Shown: positions 22,731 through 32,428 of the stretch, in pieces
How positions within the stretch are numbered: the first letter of the stretch is position 1
Layout: every line of letters starts with the position of its first letter
The notes under the pieces: model-generated
What the model was told of the DNA's origin: nothing
Seen by the model: only the letters and a program-made list of their open reading frames with translations
The model's database searches: none
Translations under genes and position numbers: made by a program
Source of the DNA: JAZUCL01 sp045639125
Lineage (GTDB): Bacteria > Bacillota > Clostridia > Oscillospirales > QAMX01
DNA length: 64,000 nt
Assembly (NCBI GenBank): GCA_045639125.1
Contig: JAZUCL010000011.1
Coordinates: 62,001-126,000 of the forward strand
Direction: 5' to 3'

Positions 22731-23430
22731 TTACTTCATCTTCTTCCTTATGTTCTTCATTTTTACATTCAAGTACAATAGGCTCAGGCGGTGTCATTGA
22801 AAAATTCGCCGCAATTCGCTTTATTTTAATACCTTGTGAGGAAAATCTCTCCTCGTACTCAGTCATAATGTTAGGAATATCGGTTGAATGGAGGTCATAC
22901 GTTACTTCCATATTCTCCATACCAAACTCTTTAAGAGACCAAACAGAGTATCTAAAAAGTGCATCGTTGTCTGTCTTAAAATAAAAATTTCCACCGGGTA
23001 CTGTAATTTGACGATAGAGTTTCAAGAAATTCTCATGAGTCAGCCGCCGTTTTGCGTGCCTGTTGCCTGTCCATGGATCACAGAAGTTTACAAAAATTGC
23101 ATTAACTTCTCCTACTGCAAAGAAACTGAGCAAGTCTGATGCATCACCAGGGATAAAGTAGAGATTTTTAATCTCCTCTCTAACCGCCTTTTCCATTGCA
23201 AGAACAACTGCACTTTTCTCTTTTTCAATCGCAATATAAAGTACATCTGGATTTGAAAGTGCCATTTGCTTAGAAAATCTGCCTTTTCCACAGCCGATTT
23301 CAACGTAAATTTCCTTAGCAGCAGGTTTCAGTGACCGCCAATTACCTTGGTACTCAGAAGGATTTAATATTGTAACACTTTCGCATCGCTCAAGACGTGG
23401 CTCAAGGTTACGTTTTTTTCTCATTCTCAT
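22723..23430 (-). CDS. trmB: tRNA (guanine-46-N7)-methyltransferase
   Basis: TrmB makes m7G46 in tRNA with SAM. The start at 23430 gives the family-typical N-terminus MRMRKKRNLEPRLE; the upstream open frame (to 23487) contains a palindromic element and is probably untranslated. The SAM motif EIGCGKGRF and the catalytic NFCDPWTGNRHAKRRL, with FKTDN further on, are all visible. The acidic tail KNEEHKEEDEVID is unusual but harmless. It heads a likely trmB-sulP-pth operon. Confidence 0.93.
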   Translation of the reverse strand: MRMRKKRNLEPRLERCESVTILNPSEYQGNWRSLKPAAKEIYVEIGCGKGRFSKQMALSNPDVLYIAIEKEKSAVVLAMEKAVREEIKNLYFIPGDASDLLSFFAVGEVNAIFVNFCDPWTGNRHAKRRLTHENFLKLYRQITVPGGNFYFKTDNDALFRYSVWSLKEFGMENMEVTYDLHSTDIPNIMTEYEERFSSQGIKIKRIAANFSMTPPEPIVLECKNEEHKEEDEVID

Positions 23431-23466
23431 GTAAGATAATACCCTTTCTACATACAATTCACATTC

Positions 23467-23485
23467 GGTCACAAATAATGTGACC
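23467..23485 (-). promoter_or_regulatory. Palindromic operator or leader hairpin before trmB
   Basis: GGTCACA and TGTGACC form perfect 7-bp arms around AATAA. The element begins at the expected transcription start of the trmB promoter, so it could be a repressor site or a 5' mRNA hairpin. Confidence 0.45.
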
Positions 23486-23492
23486 ACCTATA

Positions 23493-23521
23493 AATATAAT
23501 CCCTTTTTCTAAAAAACGCAA
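23493..23521 (-). promoter_or_regulatory. Promoter of the trmB operon
   Basis: On the minus strand TTGCGT (23521-23516) and TATATT (23498-23493) are 17 bases apart, just upstream of the palindrome and trmB. Confidence 0.5.
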
Positions 23522-23627
23522 CAGAAAATGACACATTTTCGGAAATTCCATTGAATGTACAAAATTCTAACTTCAATTAGGTAAAATAATAACACAGCCC
23601 ACAAAAATAGACGTAAAATAACGGCAA

Positions 23628-25547
23628 CTATCTGCGTTTTTGTCGTTTATTTCTCACATTAGGCTTTGTCGATTTTCGCTCAACTGCCTTATTGTCATTT
23701 GCATTTATGCTATTTCGACTTCGTGACGGACGAATGAGGCATCGTTTGTCAAAGCCAATTAAATCCTCACGATGTACTATACGAAGTGCTTCCTCAATTA
23801 TAGGACGATTTTGAGGCTTTCGCCATTGTAGCAACGCACGTTGCATTGCCTTCTCCTTGGCAGTTTTAGGAACGTATACATCTTTCATTGTCCGTGGGTC
23901 TATACCTGTATAGTACATACACGTTGAAAGTGTACCCGGGGTTGGATAGAAGTCCTGCACCTGTTCAGGCATGTGACCAAGTGCGTTTAGATAAACTGCA
24001 AGTTCAATAGCATCTTCAAGAGTACACCCCGGATGTGAACTCATAAGATATGGAACAAGAAACTGCTTTAGACCATACTCTTTATTGTATCGTTCAAATC
24101 GTTCAACAAACTTTTCGTACACTTGTACATCTGGTTTGCCCATATAGTAGAGTGTATTTTTACTAATATGTTCAGGTGCAACCTTTAACTGACCGCTAAC
24201 ATGATACTTTACAAGTTCACGGAAAAACTCGTCATTTTTATCGGCCATCATATAGTCATAGCGTATACCTGAACGAACGAAAACTTTCTTAATGCCTGCA
24301 ATATTACGCAATTTCCTAAGTAGCGTCAGATAGTCCTCGTGGTCTGCATTTACAGCCTCACAAACCTTTGGATATAGGCACCTCTTGTCCTTGCAAAGAC
24401 CGGCTTTTGACTGTTTCTTACAGGCACTGCGTCTAAAGTTGGCAGTCGGACCACCAACATCGTGAATATACCCCTTAAATCGTGGATTTTTAGTAAATAA
24501 TGTTGCCTCTTCCACTACACTGTCGTGGCTGCGAGATGTAACCATACGTCCTTGGTGGAACGCAAGAGAACAGAAATTACATGCACCAAAACAGCCCCTA
24601 TTGTGAATTATGGAAAACTCCACTTCTTCAATTGCAGGAACACCGCCACGTTCACTATACATTGGATGCCACGTGCGAGTATAAGGAATTGCAGCAAATT
24701 TATCGTAATCTTCTTGTGACAGAGGCATCTGTGGTGGATTTTGAACCATATATCGTTCACCGTGTGCCTGAATAATTGCCTTGCCAATTACAGGGTCATG
24801 CTGAACGTATTGAATTTTTGTACTTTCAGCATAAGCACGTTTATCTCGTTTTACTTTCTCACTTGACGCACAAAAAATAAATTCGTAAGGGCACAAACTT
24901 ACATCGTCAGTTAAAAAGCACGTGCCTTTAATATCGCAAATTTGGGTGATAGGTACACCTGCGTCAAGGCGATTTGCAATCTCAAGTGCTGTGTACTCAC
25001 CCATTCCATAGTTTATCATATCAGCACCGGACTCAACAAGAATCGAATCGTGTACAGTGTCATCCCAGTAATCATAATGGGCAAATCTACGTAATGATGC
25101 CTCCAAACCACCCAAAATTACAGGTAGGTCAGGGTATGCACGTTTCATGCACTTAGTATAAACTACTGCTGCATGGTCAGGACGATAGAGATTTTTACCT
25201 CCCGGGCTGTACGCATCTTCATGTCGGCGTTTTTTTGATACGGTATAGTTTGCAACCATTGAATCAATGTTTCCGCCTGTTATTAAAGCCGCAAGACGTG
25301 GTCTGCCAAGAGAGCGAAATGCATCTAAACTGCGTACATCGGGTTGTGGAAGTATAGCAACACGAAATCCAGCCTGTTCAAGCACCCTGCCTATGACGGA
25401 CACGCCAAACGAAGGGTGATCAACGTATGCGTCACCAGTTACCAAGAGAAAATCATAATAATCCCAGCCTCGTCTTTCCATATCTGCTACAGAAACAGGC
25501 AGAAATTCTTTTGCGTATTCCATAAATGGTTTCCTTTCATATATCAC
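23628..25547 (-). CDS. ygiQ: YgiQ family radical SAM protein
   Basis: A 639-residue radical SAM enzyme. The N-terminal part (about 1-280) is the YgiQ-specific domain with GDAYVDHPSFG. The cluster motif CFGACNFC lies near 317-324 (CX3CX2C), followed by SLAFHQGR and later PDVQVYEKF and EQVQDFYPTPGT. Such proteins are widespread but their reaction is unknown. The basic C-terminal tail (KPNVRNKRQKRR) is typical. It is preceded by a palindrome at 25548-25575 and may be transcribed with the flavin-reductase-like gene. Confidence 0.92.
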   Translation of the reverse strand: MIYERKPFMEYAKEFLPVSVADMERRGWDYYDFLLVTGDAYVDHPSFGVSVIGRVLEQAGFRVAILPQPDVRSLDAFRSLGRPRLAALITGGNIDSMVANYTVSKKRRHEDAYSPGGKNLYRPDHAAVVYTKCMKRAYPDLPVILGGLEASLRRFAHYDYWDDTVHDSILVESGADMINYGMGEYTALEIANRLDAGVPITQICDIKGTCFLTDDVSLCPYEFIFCASSEKVKRDKRAYAESTKIQYVQHDPVIGKAIIQAHGERYMVQNPPQMPLSQEDYDKFAAIPYTRTWHPMYSERGGVPAIEEVEFSIIHNRGCFGACNFCSLAFHQGRMVTSRSHDSVVEEATLFTKNPRFKGYIHDVGGPTANFRRSACKKQSKAGLCKDKRCLYPKVCEAVNADHEDYLTLLRKLRNIAGIKKVFVRSGIRYDYMMADKNDEFFRELVKYHVSGQLKVAPEHISKNTLYYMGKPDVQVYEKFVERFERYNKEYGLKQFLVPYLMSSHPGCTLEDAIELAVYLNALGHMPEQVQDFYPTPGTLSTCMYYTGIDPRTMKDVYVPKTAKEKAMQRALLQWRKPQNRPIIEEALRIVHREDLIGFDKRCLIRPSRSRNSINANDNKAVERKSTKPNVRNKRQKRR

Positions 25548-25575
25548 AATAAGCCGAGGTGCACCTCGGCTTATT
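25548..25575. promoter_or_regulatory. Perfect 28-bp palindrome between ygiQ and the flavin reductase gene
   Basis: Arms AATAAGCCGAGGTG and its exact complement meet without a loop, directly before the ygiQ start. There is no T-run on the minus strand, so it is not a clear terminator. It may be an RNA processing hairpin or a protein-binding site. Confidence 0.45.
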
Positions 25576-25579
25576 GAAA

Positions 25580-26086
25580 TTAGTTTGCTTTCAAAATACG
25601 GACAATCTCACCAATAAACTGATAGTGGTGGTCAGGTTGCGGATAGCACGCTTCGTTAATTTCAGGTACGACAAAACAGGACGGCGAAAACTGCTGCTTA
25701 TATAATTTTCGGCATACTATAACTAACTCTGCCTCACGAAAATAGGTAATACCATTTTCGCAAACAGGTGTCAAACCACATTCCTTCGCCTTATCAACGT
25801 CTCTGCCAGAATTTTTACCACAGTATGTCAAAACATCTCTATACTTCTCAGAGAAAAACGACAATGTGTAATAGTCGTTACTGTCCACATAACCGAGTGT
25901 GTGTCTGCCTGTACGGATATAACAGTGGGCAACATTCTTTTTCCACAGAACACCAAGTGCACCCCAACTGGCAGTCATAGTGTTAAAGCCGTTTTCGTCA
26001 CCTGCTGTAATCAGCATCCACTGCTTACCAATTAAATCAAATACATTGGTCAGACTCTCAGGTGAAATATTCGTAAATGAACTCAT
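25580..26086 (-). CDS. Flavin reductase-like domain protein
   Basis: A protein of 168 residues from the ATG at 26086, preceded by AGGAG. An upstream ATG at 26107 is open but overlaps ftsK and is poorly placed. Segments MTASWGALGVLW, CYIRTGRHTLGYVDSNDYYTLSFF and a later FRGAE-like FREAELVIVCRKL match the FMN-binding flavin-reductase fold used by small anaerobic oxidoreductases. Substrate unknown. It lies 18 bases after the ftsK/spoIIIE stop. Confidence 0.82.
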   Translation of the reverse strand: MSSFTNISPESLTNVFDLIGKQWMLITAGDENGFNTMTASWGALGVLWKKNVAHCYIRTGRHTLGYVDSNDYYTLSFFSEKYRDVLTYCGKNSGRDVDKAKECGLTPVCENGITYFREAELVIVCRKLYKQQFSPSCFVVPEINEACYPQPDHHYQFIGEIVRILKAN

Positions 26087-26103
26087 GGGTTTTCTCCTCT
26101 CTA

Positions 26104-28845
26104 TCAATCAAATCTGCGTAACTTCATTTCCTGCCAATCAGTCTTAGACATTACAATAGAGCGAGGCTTTGAGCCTTCATAACCGCCGATTATTCCACGC
26201 ATTTCCATTTGGTCAATAATTCGTGCGGCACGGGCATAGCCGAGTTTTAACTTACGCTGTAACATAGATGCAGACGCTTGCTGAGTTTCCATAACAACAT
26301 CGACAGCATCATAGAACATTTCATCTATATCATCGTCAAAATCGTCACCCTTACCACTCTGTTCATCACGTAAACTGTTTTCAATATGGTCAATAATTTC
26401 TTGTGAGTATTCTGCTGTACCTGACTTCTTAATAAACTCTACAACTGCTTCAATCTCCTCACTGGAAAGGAAACAACCTTGAACACGTACAGGCTTACCT
26501 ATACCAATTGGTGAGTAGAGCATATCACCACGACCGATAAGTTTATCAGCACCGCCTGTATCAAGAATAATACGGCTTTCGATTTGTGAAGAAACAGTAA
26601 ATGCAATACGTGATGGTATATTAGACTTCATAAGACCTGTCAAAACGTCTGCTGAAGGACGCTGGGTAGCGATAATTAAGTGCATACCTGCAGCACGAGC
26701 CTTTTGTGCAATACGGCAGATAGACTCCTCTACTTCCTTAGCAGCAGTCATCATAAGGTCTGCCAACTCGTCAATGATTATAACTATTTGCGGTAGTTTA
26801 TCGTAGCCATTTTCCTCAGCAATTTTATTGTAACCAGCAAGGTCACGAACACCATTTTCACTAAGGAGTTTATAACGGCGTTCCATTTCAACAACTGCCC
26901 AATTCAATGCACCAGAAGCCTTTTTATAGTCAGTTACAACAGGGATAAGCAGATGTGGTATACCGTTATAATTGCCAAGTTCAACCATCTTAGGGTCAAT
27001 CATAATGAGTTTTACCTCATCAGGTGTTGCACGATAGAGAATACTTATGATAATTGAGTTAATGCAAACGGATTTACCTGAGCCAGTAGTACCTGCAATA
27101 AGCATGTGTGGCATTTTGCCAATGTCACCAACTATACAGTTACCTGTAATATCCTTACCTATTGCAAATGCAATCTTACTCTTCATATTTGCCATTTCTC
27201 GTGAAGTCAATACGTCACGAATATAGACCGTCTGTACGACTTTATTGGGAACCTCAATACCGACAGCACTCTTATCAGGAATTGGTGCAATACGCACATT
27301 TGCAGCACCAAGAGCCAGTGCAACGTCATCTTGCAAAGAGGTAAGACGAGAAAGTTTTACACCTCGGTCAAGTTGCATTTCATACCGTGTTACACTTGGA
27401 CCTCTTGTAACATTGATAATTTTCGCCTCAATACCAAAACTTGACAGCGTATCACTTAATTTCTGTGACCTACTGCGAAGTTCCGCTGTTGCATCTTCTG
27501 ACGCTTGAAAAACTGCATCAGTAAGAAAATCAATCGGTGGAAACGGATATACGGCTGTCTTTTGTACTGTCTTAAGAGCCTTCTCACCTAAAGTCTTTTC
27601 TTTTTCCAAATGGGTATCAAGGACCTCTACGTCAACTTCTGAATCTCTAACAGGCTCATCTGTTACTGTTGCCTCTTCCTTTGCAGTTTCTGAGTTGGAC
27701 TCTGATGCGGTATCGACAATTTCTTCAACAGGTTTAGAATCATCAACTGTTAAAACAGGTTCTTTGGACGCAGAAACACCCTCGTCATCAAGGTCAAACG
27801 GAAGGTCAGAATACTGCGTCTCTTTCATACGAATTGGAGTAAGGCAGATTGTTTCTTCGCCATCTACTTCGCCATTTCCAAAACGTCCAAAACGTTTTCC
27901 CAACGGCTCGTTTTGAGAAGCGTCACTACCCTTTGTAGTAGGACTTAACGGAATATCAATTCGTCTTCTAACATCAGCATAGGCATCATGGGGTATATCA
28001 ACCGTAGACTTAGTCGGTTTTTCCTCTCCAAAAGCATAATCGTCTTCCATAACAACAGAATCATTCTTCGAGGTAGGAACTAATACTTCGTAATCATCGT
28101 CATACTCGTCAAAACCTTCGTCTTCCTCTATAACTTCTTCAGCCTCTACTTCTTCGGCACGGCGACTCTTTTTCTCATCAAGACGTTCTTTTGACGTTAG
28201 AATTAAATCGAGAACATTTGATATTCTCACACCGCACAAATACAGTACTGCACCAACAAAGACGATGCCTATTAAAAGTATGGTTGCAATGCTTGAAATT
28301 GCTCCTGAAAGGAAAAGTGCTATACCTCCTGATAAAAGGCCTCCTGACGCAAGTTCTGCACCTGTTTGAAACAAAGTAGAAATAGCGTGTGTCTTAAATG
28401 ATACATTACAAAATACTAAATGTTCAAGGCTACCAAATGTTAATGGTAAAAGTGCAATCGATATTATTTTTCCTGTAACAGACTCCTCTTTTGAAAATAG
28501 CAGGGTTATTGATACGCCAAGGCAAGCAAATGGCAGTACAAACGCACCAACACCAAGCGTGCCTTTTAAGAATACGCTGATTGGTTTTAATATATATCCG
28601 TCCATACCAAATACGGAAAATGCAGTTATGCAAAATACAAGGAACATACCAACTGTCCACATATCACGACGTTGCTTTTTTTGTAATGCCGCCTGTTTCA
28701 TGGAGATTTGATTTGTCTTTTTAGTTCTTGAATTTTTAGTTGAACGTGTTATTTTTGTATTTCTTGTCGTTTTCTTATTTGTACTCTTTCTTGCAGTTGA
28801 CGGTTTTCTTCCCCTACTGCTTTTAGTACTCTTTTGTTCAGCCAA
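26104..28845 (-). CDS. ftsK: DNA translocase FtsK/SpoIIIE
   Basis: A 913-residue DNA translocase that pumps chromosomes through the septum. A basic Thr/Lys/Arg-rich N-terminus (1-55) precedes four to five membrane segments (about 60-205) and an acidic linker (about 230-430). The motor has Walker A GTTGSGKS near 585-592, Walker B IIIIDELADLM near 690 and ATQRPSADVLTG. The C-terminal gamma winged-helix domain (ASMLQRKLKLGYARAARI, near 855-875) reads the orienting sequences. Length and order are normal. SpoIIIE versus FtsK naming cannot be settled from sequence. Confidence 0.95.
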   Translation of the reverse strand: MAEQKSTKSSRGRKPSTARKSTNKKTTRNTKITRSTKNSRTKKTNQISMKQAALQKKQRRDMWTVGMFLVFCITAFSVFGMDGYILKPISVFLKGTLGVGAFVLPFACLGVSITLLFSKEESVTGKIISIALLPLTFGSLEHLVFCNVSFKTHAISTLFQTGAELASGGLLSGGIALFLSGAISSIATILLIGIVFVGAVLYLCGVRISNVLDLILTSKERLDEKKSRRAEEVEAEEVIEEDEGFDEYDDDYEVLVPTSKNDSVVMEDDYAFGEEKPTKSTVDIPHDAYADVRRRIDIPLSPTTKGSDASQNEPLGKRFGRFGNGEVDGEETICLTPIRMKETQYSDLPFDLDDEGVSASKEPVLTVDDSKPVEEIVDTASESNSETAKEEATVTDEPVRDSEVDVEVLDTHLEKEKTLGEKALKTVQKTAVYPFPPIDFLTDAVFQASEDATAELRSRSQKLSDTLSSFGIEAKIINVTRGPSVTRYEMQLDRGVKLSRLTSLQDDVALALGAANVRIAPIPDKSAVGIEVPNKVVQTVYIRDVLTSREMANMKSKIAFAIGKDITGNCIVGDIGKMPHMLIAGTTGSGKSVCINSIIISILYRATPDEVKLIMIDPKMVELGNYNGIPHLLIPVVTDYKKASGALNWAVVEMERRYKLLSENGVRDLAGYNKIAEENGYDKLPQIVIIIDELADLMMTAAKEVEESICRIAQKARAAGMHLIIATQRPSADVLTGLMKSNIPSRIAFTVSSQIESRIILDTGGADKLIGRGDMLYSPIGIGKPVRVQGCFLSSEEIEAVVEFIKKSGTAEYSQEIIDHIENSLRDEQSGKGDDFDDDIDEMFYDAVDVVMETQQASASMLQRKLKLGYARAARIIDQMEMRGIIGGYEGSKPRSIVMSKTDWQEMKLRRFD

Positions 28846-28878
28846 GACAGTTGCCTCCTTTCTAAGCGGTTATCTCGG

Positions 28879-29709
28879 TTAAGAGAAAAATCCTGTAATA
28901 ATTGTGATTACACCAATAATAGTGCAATATATTGAAAATACATGAAAGTTCGACTTTCTTGTAATCATTTTCACCATTTGAATTGCGAGAATACCTGATA
29001 CGGCGGCGATAACAACGCCAAGTGCATAAGGAAGAAATAGTGACATATCAAATCCCTCTTTAACAGCATCAGCAATGGAAAAAATATTTGCACCGATAAT
29101 AACGGGAATAGATAGAATAAAAGAAAACTTTACTGAAAACTCACGGGAAAAGCCACGGAAACGACCACCTGTAATTGCAGTTCCTGAACGAGATATTCCC
29201 GGAATAACAGCCACAAGTTGCATTAGTCCAACGAGTAAAGAATCAAACCAAGATGCGTTAGATGCGTCTTTTTTGCCCTGCTTTACTCTATCACCTACCC
29301 AAAGTAGTACGGCTGTGACAAGTAACATTACTCCTACAAGTACGGGAGATGTAAAAATAAAGTCAATATCGTCCTTAATAAAGGGCATAATTACCATAGG
29401 CGCTGTGGCAAGTAAAATCATAAATATCATACGACGCATGGGGGTTTTATTGATTTGAGGCTTGCCTTTGCACAAATCAGGAATAAATCTAAAAAACTCA
29501 ACAATTAACTCTCGAATATCCGACCAAAAACAGATACAAACAGATACAAGTGTGCCTAAGTGGAGCAATACATCGAAAAGCATATAGTTATGCTCAATAT
29601 CGGTTCCAAGCCATGACTGTATTAAAACAAGATGTCCCGAACTTGACACAGGCAAAAACTCTGTAAGGCCCTGCACAAGTCCCATTAAAGCCGCTAACCA
29701 CAAAGACAT
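28879..29709 (-). CDS. uppP: Undecaprenyl-diphosphatase (UppP/BacA)
   Basis: A 276-residue membrane enzyme that recycles the lipid carrier of cell-wall synthesis. Motif one, QGLTEFLPVSSSGHLVL at about 14-30, and motif two, PGISRSGTAITGG near 170-182, are intact, with about eight hydrophobic segments. Length is normal. It lies 33 bases upstream of ftsK on the same strand and downstream of nagA, so wall metabolism genes are grouped here. Confidence 0.95.
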   Translation of the reverse strand: MSLWLAALMGLVQGLTEFLPVSSSGHLVLIQSWLGTDIEHNYMLFDVLLHLGTLVSVCICFWSDIRELIVEFFRFIPDLCKGKPQINKTPMRRMIFMILLATAPMVIMPFIKDDIDFIFTSPVLVGVMLLVTAVLLWVGDRVKQGKKDASNASWFDSLLVGLMQLVAVIPGISRSGTAITGGRFRGFSREFSVKFSFILSIPVIIGANIFSIADAVKEGFDMSLFLPYALGVVIAAVSGILAIQMVKMITRKSNFHVFSIYCTIIGVITIITGFFS

Positions 29710-29813
29710 ATTTGATACCCAAACCTTTCACATACTTATAAACTGACTTACACTAAATGGCTCAACTGCAGGCGATCAATTTTGTGCCGTCTGCAGCCTT
29801 AACGCCAATTAAA

Positions 29814-30992
29814 TTACTTACTGAATACAACCTTACCGCCGACGATTGTCTTGCATACATCAACATTCTCACCGAAGATAACAATATCAGCATCTTTCTC
29901 AGGAGCAAGAACGCCCTTTGTATCTGAAATACCCATGATACGAGCGGGAGTCGCAGTACCCATACGAACAGCGTCAACTATGTTACAGCCAGCCAAGTTG
30001 ACCATATTGCGAACAAGGCGGTCAAATGTGGAAACACTGCCAGCAAAGGCACTTCTGTCGGGAAGTTTAGCAACTCCGTCTTCTATGATACATGGTAGTC
30101 CGTTATTTTTAGAACCAAGAATTGTGGGGCCGTCAGGCATACCTGCACCACGGATAGAGTCAGTGATAAGTGCAATGTTTGCCGCTCCCTTTACCTTAAC
30201 AATCATACGAAGAAGGTCAGCGGGTAGATGGCAACCGTCAGCGATAATCTCAACTGCAAACTCGTCAATGGCATATCCAGCCTCAAGTACACCTGCATAA
30301 CGATATGCATTGATACGGCGAACCATACTCATACCGCTATAAAAGTGTGTCATAAGAGAAAAGCCATTTTCAAGTGCCTCTACACAATGCTCATAGAGAG
30401 CGTCTGTATGTGCAATAGCCGCAACAATTCCTCTCTTACGAAGTTCACGACCCATTTGCATTGCACCCGGAAGTTCAGGAGCAAGACTCCATCTTGCAAC
30501 GTGGTCGGTCATACCAAGATATGCTGTATACTCCTCAAAATCGGGGTTTTTTAGATATCTCGGGTCCTGTGCACCACGCTGTGAATCAGCAAAATACGGT
30601 CCTTCCATGTGAAGACCATAGAGGATTGCACCGTCAGGATTGTTTGAACGTGCCATATTAAAATATTCAAATGTTTTCTTTGTATCTTCACGGCTACCTG
30701 TTGTACAAGTTGGCAGAAGAAGTGTAGTACCATACTGTGCGTGCATTTTTGCTGCACCAAGGAACGCTTCAACGCTACCGTCCATGAAGTCATAGCCACC
30801 TGCACCGTGAGTATGTATATCAATAAAACCAGGTGCAACATATTTACCTTGTGCATCAATAATCTCGCAGTCCTTAGTGGAACATTCGCCCTTGACAATG
30901 TCAAGAATTTTCCCATTTTCGATAAGTACTGTTGCACCCTCAATCATACGATACGGTGTAATTACCTTGCCGTTAATAATCGCCGTTCTCAT
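29814..30992 (-). CDS. nagA: N-acetylglucosamine-6-phosphate deacetylase
   Basis: A protein of 392 residues from ATG 30992 (MRTAIINGK), with AAAAGGG upstream; a TTG nine bases earlier is possible. It removes acetate from GlcNAc-6-P, feeding amino-sugar recycling. The metal site GFIDIHTHGAGGYDF lies near 55-69, with YGLHMEGPYF near 126-135, AIAHTDA, MTHFYSGM and a DSIRGAGM segment. No nagB is adjacent. The next gene upstream is an M20 amidohydrolase with a gap of about 20 bases. Confidence 0.93.
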   Translation of the reverse strand: MRTAIINGKVITPYRMIEGATVLIENGKILDIVKGECSTKDCEIIDAQGKYVAPGFIDIHTHGAGGYDFMDGSVEAFLGAAKMHAQYGTTLLLPTCTTGSREDTKKTFEYFNMARSNNPDGAILYGLHMEGPYFADSQRGAQDPRYLKNPDFEEYTAYLGMTDHVARWSLAPELPGAMQMGRELRKRGIVAAIAHTDALYEHCVEALENGFSLMTHFYSGMSMVRRINAYRYAGVLEAGYAIDEFAVEIIADGCHLPADLLRMIVKVKGAANIALITDSIRGAGMPDGPTILGSKNNGLPCIIEDGVAKLPDRSAFAGSVSTFDRLVRNMVNLAGCNIVDAVRMGTATPARIMGISDTKGVLAPEKDADIVIFGENVDVCKTIVGGKVVFSK

Positions 30993-31013
30993 ACTATTCA
31001 ATCACCCTTTTTA

Positions 31014-32327
31014 TTATTCCTGTGTGGGAACAGTCAGCCTTTCCCACAACTCAAAATATTCTTCCTTGCTCATGCGATTTGACTTTTTGCATACGTCACA
31101 AGCAACTTTAGCATCGTCCCACAAAAGATCAATGACTGTCATAGCCATAGCCTTTGCCGCTTCAATGTATGCTGCCTCTGTATCAGTGGGTGCAAATTCT
31201 TTACTGTGTAGATTGCCGGTAAATCCGCCCATACAAGGCTGAATTGACGGCAAAACCTGACTTATATCGCCCATATCAGTTGAGCCTACCATATCGACTC
31301 CCTCGATTATGTTCTCTTCTCCACAAACTTCTATAGCATTTGCCTTAAACAGTTCGCTGATATCCTCATCTTGTTCAAGAGGAAGATATCCAGGAAACTC
31401 ATTTATTTCAACTTTCGCACCGATAATATATGCTGCACCATTTAATGCACGATTTACGGCATTATTTGCATTGACAATTCCGTCTATAGTCTTGCCACGA
31501 ACATAGGTTTCCATCTTTACCTCAGCAGGCACAATGTTGACTATGTCACCACCCTTTGTAATGATTGGGTGAATACGAATTGCATCTTCATCACGAAATG
31601 TCTCTCTTAACAGCCCGATAGCAGACATTGCCAAAGTTGCGGCATTAAGTGCGTTTATTCCCTCAAAAGGACGGCTTGCATGGGCTTCTTTGCCGATAAA
31701 ACGCATAGTCTTTGATACGTTACCAAGGCTACCTCCATTTACATACGCTTTTGAGTGAGGTTCATTTGCCTGTGCGTGTACAAGCATTGTAATATCTACA
31801 TCATCAAGAACACCGGTACGTAAAAACTCCTGCTTACCTGAGAAGAATTTAATTTCGCCTTTCTCAACTAAATCGGTACGAAATTCAAGTTCAACCAGTT
31901 CCTCTGCAGGAACACCCATAAATACAACATCACCGTCAAGATATTCCATCGCTCCGCTGTCGATAAGACCGTAAGCAACGCCCAGCATATTTGAAACTTG
32001 GAAATTGTGACCGCAGGAATGAGCCGCACCTGTTGAACTGTCAGCGTATGGGTGTGTGGGACAAATTACAGCGTCCATTTCACCAAACACGCCGACCGTT
32101 TTGTTAGATTTTCTTCCCTTGGCACGAGCCTTTACACCTGTAAGTGCAAGTTCATCTTTGTATGTAAGACCAAGTGACGAAAACTCATCTTTAATTAGTT
32201 GTGCCGTCTTATATTCCTTGAAACCCAGTTCAGGTTCTTGTCTTATTTTATCTGCTATTTCAATGATTTTATCACGGCGTGCGTCAATGGCTTCGTTGAC
32301 ACGTGCTTTCAGTTCCGCCTTTGTCAT
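31014..32327 (-). CDS. M20 family amidohydrolase
   Basis: A 437-residue metallohydrolase of the aminobenzoyl-glutamate/N-acyl-amino-acid hydrolase group. It has FGEMDAVICP, AHSCGHNFQVSN near 118-129, the PAEE motif (GVPAEELVELE near 138-148), the dimerisation domain with GKEAHASRPFEGINAL, and a C-terminal GSTDMGDISQV. All expected metal ligands appear. The substrate is not predictable; peptidoglycan-derived or amidated compounds are plausible given nagA next door. The two genes are probably co-transcribed. Confidence 0.88.
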   Translation of the reverse strand: MTKAELKARVNEAIDARRDKIIEIADKIRQEPELGFKEYKTAQLIKDEFSSLGLTYKDELALTGVKARAKGRKSNKTVGVFGEMDAVICPTHPYADSSTGAAHSCGHNFQVSNMLGVAYGLIDSGAMEYLDGDVVFMGVPAEELVELEFRTDLVEKGEIKFFSGKQEFLRTGVLDDVDITMLVHAQANEPHSKAYVNGGSLGNVSKTMRFIGKEAHASRPFEGINALNAATLAMSAIGLLRETFRDEDAIRIHPIITKGGDIVNIVPAEVKMETYVRGKTIDGIVNANNAVNRALNGAAYIIGAKVEINEFPGYLPLEQDEDISELFKANAIEVCGEENIIEGVDMVGSTDMGDISQVLPSIQPCMGGFTGNLHSKEFAPTDTEAAYIEAAKAMAMTVIDLLWDDAKVACDVCKKSNRMSKEEYFELWERLTVPTQE

Positions 32328-32428
32328 ATATCTTTAACCTCCATGTTAAAACACCAAATAGTCCAAATTATATTTTACACAAAAATCTCAATTATGTCAA
32401 CGAAATAACGACAAATGATATGTAAAAT

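Noticed and set aside
29762..29977. 71-codon minus-strand frame at the end of nagA
   Set aside because: Most of it is nagA read in another frame; no ribosome site.
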